DNA of 64,000 bases from Mycobacterium asiaticum (lineage in GTDB: Bacteria; Actinomycetota; Actinomycetes; Mycobacteriales; Mycobacteriaceae): assembly GCF_001673315.1 (NCBI RefSeq), contig NZ_LZLQ01000134.1, forward strand, positions 19,191 through 83,190. The letters are read 5' to 3'. The notes under the pieces are model-generated. The model was not told the DNA's origin. It searched no databases and saw only the letters and a list, made by a program, of their open reading frames with translations. Made by a program: the position numbers and the translations under genes. Of the stretch, positions 54,490 through 62,058 are shown piece after piece (position 1 is the first letter of the stretch; each line of letters starts with the position of its first letter).

Positions 54490-57400
54490 TCAGTGGAAAT
54501 AGTTCTGGGGAGCACCCGCACCGCCGCTGCCTCCGGAACCCCCGGTGTCCAGGGTGGGACCATGGCCCGGGTCGCCGGGTCCGGGCGGGACAGCAGTCGT
54601 GGGGTTTACCCCACCGGTCCCGCCGTGGCCGCCGAATGCGCCGGTGCCATTTGACTGTTCGCCGGTGCCGCCATCGCCACCGGCGCCACCCTGCCCACCG
54701 GTGCCGCCACCGCCGGCCTGATTGGGGACGTTGGTTATTCGGCCGCCGGTACCACCGGTGCCACCGCCGCCGCCCGCGCCTCCGTTGCCGCCGACACTGC
54801 CGTCACCGGTAGCGGCCCCGCCGTCGCCGCCTCTGCCGCCGACGCCGCCGGTGCCGCCATTGCCGGGAGAAGTGTCCAGGACGCCGGGTTTTCCGAGTCC
54901 ACCCGTGCCCCCATGGCCACCGCCGCCGCCGCTACCGCCGTTGCCGCCGAAATTGGTGAGGCCACCGGTGCTGGCACCGCCGGTGCCGCCCGCGCCGCCG
55001 GCCCCGCCGGTCCCGCCGTTGGAATAGTTGCCGCCGTCTGGGCCCGCGGCGCCATTGCCGCCGTTGCCGCCGTGCCCTCCGTAGTCGACGAGGTCGCCGG
55101 TGCCACCGGCGCCGCCATTTCCGCCGTTGCCGCCGGCTTTGCCTGCAGCGGTGGCGTTTCCGCCGTTTCCGCCGTTTCCGCCCTGGCCGCCCTCGGGGCT
55201 GCGCATGCCACCGCCGCCTGACTTGCCTGCGTTGCCCCCGGCACCGCCGTTGGCGCCATTGCTGTTGCTGGTGCCATCGCCGCCGTTTCCGCCGTGGCCG
55301 CCGGCGCCGCTGGCGCCGTTTGTGCCGCCGAAGCTCGTGTCGCCGCCGTCGCCACCGGTGCCCCCGGTGCCGCCGTCAACCCCGACGCCGCCGTTCCCGG
55401 CGTTGCCGCCGGTCCCACCGGCCCCACCGACGCCGTAGCCGGCCTGGCCGTAACCGGCGTTTCCGCCGCCCCCGCCGTGGCCACCGCTGGCGCCGACGAC
55501 CTGGGCGCTGTTGCCGCCGTCGCCACCGGTGCCCCCGGCGCCGCCGGACCCGCCGGTGCCGAGGGCACCGCCGTTGCCGGCCGTACCTCCGTCACCGCCG
55601 TGGCCGCCGTTGCCAGCCGCGCCACCTACGCCGCCGTTGGCGAAACCGTCGGCGCCGTTGCCGCCGCCGCCGCCTTGCCCGCCTTGCCCGCCATTGCCGT
55701 TGAGAACGCCCGAGACTGCGTTGCCGCCCAGGCCACCTTTGCCGCCGTCGCCGCCTTGGCCGCCGCTGCCGTTGAGTTCTCCGGTGCCGCTCAGAGCGCC
55801 GTTGCCGCCTTGGCCGCCTTGGCCACCTTGGCCGCCCGTACCGCCGGTACGCCCCACGACTTCGGATATCCCGCCGTGGCCGGCCTGTCCACCTTGGCCA
55901 CCGTCACCGCCGCCGCCACCCAGACCGCCGGTGCCTCCGTTACCGATCGCGCCGCCGGCCCCGCCCGCGCCGCCATTGCCGCCGGTGCCGCCGTCTTCGG
56001 CGTTGTAATTCCCACCGGCTTCCAGACCGTTCGCACCTTTGCCGCCCTGGCCGCCGGTGCCGCCCTGGCCACCGTTGCCGTTGGTTCCGCCGTTGCTGTT
56101 ACCGCCTCGGCCGCCCGCACCGCCTTGTCCTCCGGTACCGCCAGGATTGGCGACGTCGTTGAGGCTGTCGTACGCGGCGTCACCGCCTTCGCCGCCGGTA
56201 CCACCCTGGCCACCAGTGCCGCCAGCACCCACGGTGCCGCCACTGCCACCGGTACCTGTCGCGCCACCGGCCCCGCCGAGGCCGCCGGTGCCACCGGTGC
56301 CGCCTGCGCCAGGCAGGACGTTGAAGGCGTCTGGCGTTCCGGAACCGCCCGTACCGCCTTTACCGCCGGTGCCGCCTTGTCCGCCGCTGCCGTTGATGCC
56401 GCCGTCGGTGGTGCCGCCTTGTCCGCCGGCGCCACCTCGTCCGCCCGCGCCAGCAGCGTGCCCGGTTCCGTCGGCACCCGCGCCACCTTGGCCTCCGGTG
56501 CCGCCTTGCCCGCCGGTGCCACCGACGCCCGTCGTGCCCGTGCCGTCTTGGCCACCGGTCCCGATTGCGCCACCAGCGCCGCCGGTGCCACCCTGGCCGC
56601 CTCGGCCACCTTCGCTCGCGTCGTCGAATCCGGAGTCTGCGATGCCGGAACCGCCGGTGCCACCCCGGCCGCCGTCGCCACCCTGTCCGCCATTGCCGTT
56701 GGCGCCGCCAGCCAGCCCATTCCCGCCCTGGCCGCCACCACCGCCGTGGCCGCCGCGCCCGCCGGGATCGGCGGTCCCGGCCGCGCCGATTCCGCCCTGT
56801 CCGCCGGTGCCGCCGCGGCCGCCGTCGCCGCCTGCGCCGACTGCCCCGTCAGTGTTGCCCCCGGTGCCGACCGCACCGCCCGTGCCGCCCTGCCCGCCGA
56901 GACCGCCGTCGCCGCCGTTACCGGCGAACGTGGTGTCGGTGCCTGCGGCACCTGCGCTACCGGTGCCGCCCTGGCCGCCGGTGCCGCCTTTGCCGCCGTT
57001 GCCGGTGGTTCCGCCGTCGGTGATGCCGCCTTGGCCGCCGCTTCCGCCTTGACCGCCCTCTCCGCCGGCGTGGCCAGTGCCGGCCGCGGCCGTGCCGCCT
57101 CGGCCACCGTCGCCGCCTTGGCCGCCGTCGCCTGCGCCGCCAACTGTTCCGCCTTGCCCGCCAGTGCCGATCGCACCGCCGGCGCCGCCTCGGCCACCGG
57201 TGCCGCCTTGCCCGCCGGTACCCGCGCTGTCGGTGCCCTGTTCGGCGTACCCGGTGCCGCCGGTGCCGCCCTGGCCTCCGGTGCCGCCGTCGCCACCGTC
57301 GCCGTTGGGTCCACCGTGGGAGAGGCCACCTTGACCGCCGGATCCGCCTTCGCCCCCGTGACCGCCGGCGTAGCCCGTATTTTCGGCCGTCCCGCCGATA

Positions 57401-59769
57401 CCTTGACCGCCCTGCCCGCCCTGACCGCCTCGGCCACCGTCACCTGCAGGACCTGTCAGGGAGGACTCACCGCCGAGGCCACCGTCGCCGCCCTTGCCGC
57501 CGGTGCCCGCCTCGCCCGTTGCCCCACCGGTGCCACCGGTACCGATCTCACCGCCCATACCGCCTTGGCCACCCGCGCCGCCGGTTCCGCCGGTGCCGGC
57601 AGCATCTGTGCCGATGCCTGCCAAACCAGAGCCGCCGGCCCCGCCTTGCCCGCCAGTGCCGCCTTGGCCGCCGCTGCCGTTGACACCGCCACTGGTGGTA
57701 CCGCCCTGGCCGGCTTGACCGCCGGTGCCACCTTTGCCGCCGGTCTGACCGGTCAGGCTCGCCCCGGCGCCGCCCGTCCCGCCGGTGCCACCTTGACCAC
57801 CGGTACCCCCTGCGCCTTCTGTGCCACCTTGGCCGTCTCCGACTGCGCCGCCGGCACCGCCCCGTCCGCCCTTGCCCCCATCAGCGCCATTGCCGGGATC
57901 GGCGGTGGCCGATCCCGCGGTGCCGGAGCCGCCGGTACCACCTTGACCGCCGGTGCCACCTTTGCCGCCGCCGCCGGCGCTGCCCGAGGCGGCGGGGCCG
58001 CCGAAGCCGGCGCCGCCTGCACCGGCGCCGCCGCCGGTGCCGCCCGTTCCACCGGCACCGCCGTCGCCACCGACTGAGCCCGCGACGGTGCTGTTGTCAG
58101 TGCCCGCGCCGCCGTGTCCGCCGATGCCGCCGGTGCCGCCGTCGCCGCCCTGACCGCCGACGCCCTGGTGACCTCCTGCGCCGCTGCCGGCTGCGCCGCC
58201 GGCGCCGCCGGTGCCGCCACCGCCGCCGGATGCACCTTGGGTGCCTTGCCCGCCGCCGTCAGCGCCCAGGCTGCCCGCGCCACCGCCGCCACCGGTGCCA
58301 CCGATACCGCCAGCACCACCGGACCCGGCGGTGCCGCTGGCGCCCGTCAGTCCGCCACCACCACCGGTCCCCGCAACTCCGCCTGCGCCAGCACTACCGC
58401 CGGTTCCGCCGTCACCGCCAGCGCCGCCGACCTCGCCGGCCATGCCGGGATCGGCGCTGTGGTCGGTGCCGGCCCCACCGCGACCGCCTTGGCCGCCGAC
58501 TGCGCCGTCACCGCCGGCACCGCCGGCACCATTCGTTCCACCGGCCACCGAATTGCCGCCGGCCCCGCCCTGGCCGCCGCTGCCGCCCGCAAAGCCGGTG
58601 CTGCCGGCACCGCCGCCGACGGCGCCTGCCGAACCTTCGGCAGCTGCTCCACCCGTGCCGCCGCCACCACCAGTACCCCCGGTGCCCGCGAGTCCCGCGT
58701 GGCCGGCTGTTCCCAGGAATCCCGCCGCGCCGCCAGCGCCGCCAACCCCAGCGGTCCCGCCGGTCCCGCCGGTCCCGCCCGTTCCGCCGTCGGCAGCAAA
58801 GCCCACTCCGGTGCCACCCTCGCCGCCGGTGCCGCCGGCCCCACCAAGGCCGCCGGCGCCGCCGGTACCGCCGTCACCTAGGAGGCCGCCAAAGCCAAGC
58901 CACCCCGCGTGGGCACCCCCGGCTCCACCGACCCCGCCGACTCCACCGGCATATCCGGTGCCGCCGGACCCACCAACAGTCCCGCCGCCTGCCATGCCCG
59001 CCGTCCCGGTGGCGCCGGTACCACCGATCCCGCCGGCGCCGCCTGCACCACCTCCCCAACCGATCAGGGCCCGTGCTACGCCGCCGGCACCACCGCTGCC
59101 ACCCGTGCCGCCGACGACGCCGGCCGCCCCGGCACCGCCGTTTCCGCCGATTCCGCCAGCCCCACCGAATCCACCCAACAGGCCCCCGGCACCGCCGGCT
59201 CCTCCGCTCGCACCAGGACCGCCGGCCACCGCGCCCGCACCGCCGGCGCCGCCGGCACCGCCGGTGCCGAATAGTCCCGCGTCGCCGCCACGTCCTCCGA
59301 CCTGCCCCATCGCGCCCGAGCCGCCGGAGCCGCCGTTGCCGAACAGGATTCCGCCGGCCCCGCCTGCCATTCCCGTACCTGCGGCGCCGTTAGTGCCGTT
59401 ACCGATCAGCGGGCGGCCGAGAAGAGCATTCGTGGGAGTGTTGATGAGCCCGAAAAAGCTTTCTTCCAGTGCTTGTAGTGGTGACGCGCTGGCCGCTTCG
59501 GCACTGGCATACGCCCCCGCACCGGCGGCCAGCGACCGTACGAATTGTTCGTGGAACAGCCCTACTTGCCTGCTCAGCGATTGGTACTCGTGCCCGAACC
59601 CGCCGAACAACTCCGCGATCGCTGCCGACACCTCATCGCCGGCCGCTGCCGTCAATTGGGTTGTTGAGGTAGCCGCCAGCGCGTTGGCCGATCCCAAGGC
59701 TGATGCGATTCCCGTCAAGTTCCGCGACGCCGCAGCAAGCACGTCGGGCGCAGCAATCACAAAAGACAT
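54490..59769 (-). CDS. PE_PGRS protein, 1,759 residues
   Basis: The PE domain (about 1-95) begins MSFVIAAPDVLAAASRNLTGIASALGSAN with a type VII secretion YxxxE motif in AYASAE. The linker has the usual LLGRPLIGNGTNG. The rest is a glycine-rich PGRS domain of about 1,630 residues, made of GGTGGQGG and GGAGGxGG triplets with longer modules of about 100 residues. The end is PTLDTGGSGGSGGAGAPQNYFH. AGGAG is five bases before the ATG. I do not recall a PE_PGRS gene between moeZ and Rv3205c in M. tuberculosis. The 290 bases upstream include an AT-rich patch (59880-59940), probably the promoter. Confidence 0.95.
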   Translation of the reverse strand: MSFVIAAPDVLAAASRNLTGIASALGSANALAATSTTQLTAAAGDEVSAAIAELFGGFGHEYQSLSRQVGLFHEQFVRSLAAGAGAYASAEAASASPLQALEESFFGLINTPTNALLGRPLIGNGTNGAAGTGMAGGAGGILFGNGGSGGSGAMGQVGGRGGDAGLFGTGGAGGAGGAGAVAGGPGASGGAGGAGGLLGGFGGAGGIGGNGGAGAAGVVGGTGGSGGAGGVARALIGWGGGAGGAGGIGGTGATGTAGMAGGGTVGGSGGTGYAGGVGGVGGAGGAHAGWLGFGGLLGDGGTGGAGGLGGAGGTGGEGGTGVGFAADGGTGGTGGTGGTAGVGGAGGAAGFLGTAGHAGLAGTGGTGGGGGTGGAAAEGSAGAVGGGAGSTGFAGGSGGQGGAGGNSVAGGTNGAGGAGGDGAVGGQGGRGGAGTDHSADPGMAGEVGGAGGDGGTGGSAGAGGVAGTGGGGGLTGASGTAGSGGAGGIGGTGGGGGAGSLGADGGGQGTQGASGGGGGTGGAGGAAGSGAGGHQGVGGQGGDGGTGGIGGHGGAGTDNSTVAGSVGGDGGAGGTGGTGGGAGAGGAGFGGPAASGSAGGGGKGGTGGQGGTGGSGTAGSATADPGNGADGGKGGRGGAGGAVGDGQGGTEGAGGTGGQGGTGGTGGAGASLTGQTGGKGGTGGQAGQGGTTSGGVNGSGGQGGTGGQGGAGGSGLAGIGTDAAGTGGTGGAGGQGGMGGEIGTGGTGGATGEAGTGGKGGDGGLGGESSLTGPAGDGGRGGQGGQGGQGIGGTAENTGYAGGHGGEGGSGGQGGLSHGGPNGDGGDGGTGGQGGTGGTGYAEQGTDSAGTGGQGGTGGRGGAGGAIGTGGQGGTVGGAGDGGQGGDGGRGGTAAAGTGHAGGEGGQGGSGGQGGITDGGTTGNGGKGGTGGQGGTGSAGAAGTDTTFAGNGGDGGLGGQGGTGGAVGTGGNTDGAVGAGGDGGRGGTGGQGGIGAAGTADPGGRGGHGGGGGQGGNGLAGGANGNGGQGGDGGRGGTGGSGIADSGFDDASEGGRGGQGGTGGAGGAIGTGGQDGTGTTGVGGTGGQGGTGGQGGAGADGTGHAAGAGGRGGAGGQGGTTDGGINGSGGQGGTGGKGGTGGSGTPDAFNVLPGAGGTGGTGGLGGAGGATGTGGSGGTVGAGGTGGQGGTGGEGGDAAYDSLNDVANPGGTGGQGGAGGRGGNSNGGTNGNGGQGGTGGQGGKGANGLEAGGNYNAEDGGTGGNGGAGGAGGAIGNGGTGGLGGGGGDGGQGGQAGHGGISEVVGRTGGTGGQGGQGGQGGNGALSGTGELNGSGGQGGDGGKGGLGGNAVSGVLNGNGGQGGQGGGGGNGADGFANGGVGGAAGNGGHGGDGGTAGNGGALGTGGSGGAGGTGGDGGNSAQVVGASGGHGGGGGNAGYGQAGYGVGGAGGTGGNAGNGGVGVDGGTGGTGGDGGDTSFGGTNGASGAGGHGGNGGDGTSNSNGANGGAGGNAGKSGGGGMRSPEGGQGGNGGNGGNATAAGKAGGNGGNGGAGGTGDLVDYGGHGGNGGNGAAGPDGGNYSNGGTGGAGGAGGTGGASTGGLTNFGGNGGSGGGGGHGGTGGLGKPGVLDTSPGNGGTGGVGGRGGDGGAATGDGSVGGNGGAGGGGGTGGTGGRITNVPNQAGGGGTGGQGGAGGDGGTGEQSNGTGAFGGHGGTGGVNPTTAVPPGPGDPGHGPTLDTGGSGGSGGAGAPQNYFH

Positions 59770-60059
59770 GGGGGCTCCTAGGCGTGAGGCAGACGTGTTA
59801 ACCGCCTGCCCGCAGAACCCGAATCTGCAGGAGTTTCGTCTAATTGACGGCGGTGCATATACGCAGCTTCTACAAGGTAGCTGAAGAACGTACTTCCGGA
59901 TTGTTTTAACGATATTTTCAGTTCTTTGAGCTTGCCGACGGTGTTGGGTGCGTTCGGCGCCTCCAGCGCACTCAGCGCACCGTGACCGGACTCGGTCTGG
60001 ACAGCGGGCTCCCAGCGCGTCGCGCTGATGCAAATATCGCCTCTACTAGGCTGACCCTC

Positions 60060-60914
60060 GTGACTGTCGAGCCGCCGCCCGAGCACGTGCTGGCGGCGTT
60101 CGGTTTGACCGGCGCGCAACCGGCTCCGCTGGGTGCCGCTTGGGAAGGCGGCTTCCGCTGCGGCGAAGTCGTGTTGTCGATGGTGGCCGACAATGCACGG
60201 GCCACCTGGTCGGCCCGGGTGCGGGAGACGTTGTTCGTCGACGGCGTGCGCCTGGCCCGCCCGGTCCGGTCGACCGACGGCCGGTATGTGGTTTCGGGAT
60301 GGCGGGCAGACACTTTCGTCGCCGGCGCGCCGGAAGCCCGCCACGATGAGGTGGTATCCGCGGCGGTGCGACTGCACGAGGCCACCGGCAAGCTGGAGCG
60401 CCCCCGATTCCTGACTCAGGGACCTACCGCGCCGTGGGCCGACGTCGATGTGTTCATCGCCGCCGACCGGGCTGCGTGGGAGGAGCGGCCGCTGCAGTCG
60501 GTGCCGCCGGGCGCGCGGACCGCGCCGCCGACGGCGGACGCCGAACGCTCCATTGAGTTGATCAACCAGCTTGCGACATTGCGTAAACCGACCCGCAGTC
60601 CGCACCAGCTGGTGCACGGGGACCTCTACGGCACCGTACTTTTCGCTGGCACCGCGCCACCGGGTATCACCGACATCACGCCCTACTGGCGCCCGGCGTC
60701 CTGGGCGGCCGGGGTGGTCGTCGTCGATGCGTTGTCGTGGGGCGAAGCCGACGACGGGCTCATCGAGCGGTGGACCGCGCTACCTGAATGGTCACAAATG
60801 TTGTTGCGCGCGTTGATGTTCCGTCTTGCGGTGCATGCGCTGCACCCGCGGTCGACATCCGAAGCGTTTCCCGGGCTCGCGCACACCGCGGCGCTCGTGC
60901 GCATGATTCTCTAG
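60060..60914 (+). CDS. TIGR02569-family protein (Rv3205c-like)
   Basis: A 284-residue actinobacterial protein with a phosphotransferase-like fold: HQLVHGDLYGTVLFAG resembles the catalytic HGDLxxxN loop of aminoglycoside phosphotransferases and ITDITPYWRP the metal-binding D. The catalytic Asn is not in its usual place, so activity is unsure. GTG at 60060 gives MTVEPPPEHVLAAFGL. The TAG stop overlaps the stop of the convergent alkyltransferase-like gene in a single CTAG. Confidence 0.88.
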   Translation: MTVEPPPEHVLAAFGLTGAQPAPLGAAWEGGFRCGEVVLSMVADNARATWSARVRETLFVDGVRLARPVRSTDGRYVVSGWRADTFVAGAPEARHDEVVSAAVRLHEATGKLERPRFLTQGPTAPWADVDVFIAADRAAWEERPLQSVPPGARTAPPTADAERSIELINQLATLRKPTRSPHQLVHGDLYGTVLFAGTAPPGITDITPYWRPASWAAGVVVVDALSWGEADDGLIERWTALPEWSQMLLRALMFRLAVHALHPRSTSEAFPGLAHTAALVRMIL

Positions 60915-61219
60915 TCGTTGGACGCGAACTCGTAACGCACTTGGTCCAGTGCGATCCTGCCGTCCTGAGCCAGCACCCCTTCGGCGCGCAGCAGTTCCAA
61001 TTCGCGGGTGGTCAGATGCCGTGCCGGTCGGCCGGAGGCGGTGATGACCCGGTGCCAGGGCAGGTCTGCGGAATCGGTGCGCATGATCCAGCCGACGATG
61101 CGCGGGCTGGAAAGCGCTGCCGCAGCGGCAATGTCCCCGTAGGTCGACACTTTCCCCGGCGGAATGGCTGCGACCAGCGCGCGCACCCGCTCAATTTGCT
61201 CGTCGTTGATCCGAGTCAT
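60911..61219 (-). CDS. Alkyltransferase-like protein (MGMT family without cysteine)
   Basis: A 102-residue ATL protein. The active-site PCHR of O6-alkylguanine-DNA alkyltransferase reads PWHRVI, so Trp replaces the acceptor Cys. The DNA-binding HTH (GKVSTYGDIAAAAAL) and ASGRPARH are conserved. ATL proteins bind O6-alkylguanine and recruit nucleotide excision repair instead of removing the alkyl group. The ATG overlaps the lipV stop (ATGA), so the two genes are co-transcribed. This corresponds to Rv3204. Confidence 0.93.
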   Translation of the reverse strand: MTRINDEQIERVRALVAAIPPGKVSTYGDIAAAAALSSPRIVGWIMRTDSADLPWHRVITASGRPARHLTTRELELLRAEGVLAQDGRIALDQVRYEFASND

Positions 61220-61995
61220 CGGAAGCGCTTACGTATCAGCGCCGCGACCTCCTCGGGCTTGGCGTGCGGCACCATGTGATCGCACTCGTAGTCGAGCAAT
61301 TCGAAATCGGCGCCCAACCGGTCGCGTAGCCCGGCGATCAGTCGATCACCGACGTAGGGCGGCGACGTCCACTTGGCACGCACCAGGGTGGTCGGCACGG
61401 CGGTGGATGGCAGCACGATGTCACGGGCCAACTCACTCCAATAGGACATCATCGCGGGCAGGCTGATGCGCCAGCCGAACCGGCCGTTCGGAAGTTGGAT
61501 CAGGTGCTCGTCCAGGTCGGCGTTGAGCACTGCGGGATCGACGTCCGCCCAGGACCCGGCCGCCTTCTCCTGCAGCGCCTCCGCGCGGTCGGGATAGTCG
61601 GGGTTGGCATACATCGCCCCGGCGATCTGCGACATCCACTGACCATCCAAGCCAATCGCGGGGTCCAGCAACAACAACGACGCCACCAGATCCGGACGCG
61701 CCGCGGCAAGATGCAGGCCCAGCGCGGCACCGAAGGAGTGGCCGACCACGTGCACCGGATCCGCGGCGTCGGCCTCGATCAGCGCGCTCAGCGCCGACAC
61801 GTTCGCGTCGATGGACCACGGTGCAGCCCACGTTGATCGACCATGCCCGATCAGATCGGGTGCGGCGACTGCGATTTCGGGCACGTAGTTCGCCAAGTGC
61901 TGCCAGCGCAGACCGTGACCGGTCAGCCCGTGCAGGGCCAGCAGCTGGAGCGGGCCGGGCGGACCGAAGCGGTGCACATGCAGGGTGGCTGTCAC
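61216..61995 (-). CDS. lipV: Alpha/beta hydrolase LipV
   Basis: A 259-residue alpha/beta hydrolase. HGLTGHG forms the oxyanion region, the nucleophile is Ser in VVGHSFGAAL, and the catalytic His is in CDHMVPHAKP; an Asp near LLLDPA or later completes the triad. A lipase or esterase role is probable. I chose the GTG at 61995 (MTATLHVHRFGPPG), which gives a full first strand; the M. tuberculosis protein is annotated from a start further downstream. Divergent from adnA by 63 bases. Confidence 0.9.
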   Translation of the reverse strand: MTATLHVHRFGPPGPLQLLALHGLTGHGLRWQHLANYVPEIAVAAPDLIGHGRSTWAAPWSIDANVSALSALIEADAADPVHVVGHSFGAALGLHLAAARPDLVASLLLLDPAIGLDGQWMSQIAGAMYANPDYPDRAEALQEKAAGSWADVDPAVLNADLDEHLIQLPNGRFGWRISLPAMMSYWSELARDIVLPSTAVPTTLVRAKWTSPPYVGDRLIAGLRDRLGADFELLDYECDHMVPHAKPEEVAALIRKRFR

Positions 61996-62058
61996 GGCTC
62001 GATCATGCCAGTTGCCTGCTCGCGGCAACTTGTCACAGGCTCGTGGTTGCATGCCGGT

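Noticed and set aside
55900..57700. The regularly repeated DNA of the PGRS region as a CRISPR array
   Set aside because: The repeats are codon-periodic and imperfect, without constant-length unique spacers, and no cas genes are near.
54722..59884. Several long Pro- or Ala-rich frames on the + strand over the PE_PGRS gene
   Set aside because: They are reverse reads of the GGN-rich repeat, giving Pro/Ala strings without a plausible start or domain. The PE domain and ribosome site fix the minus strand as coding.
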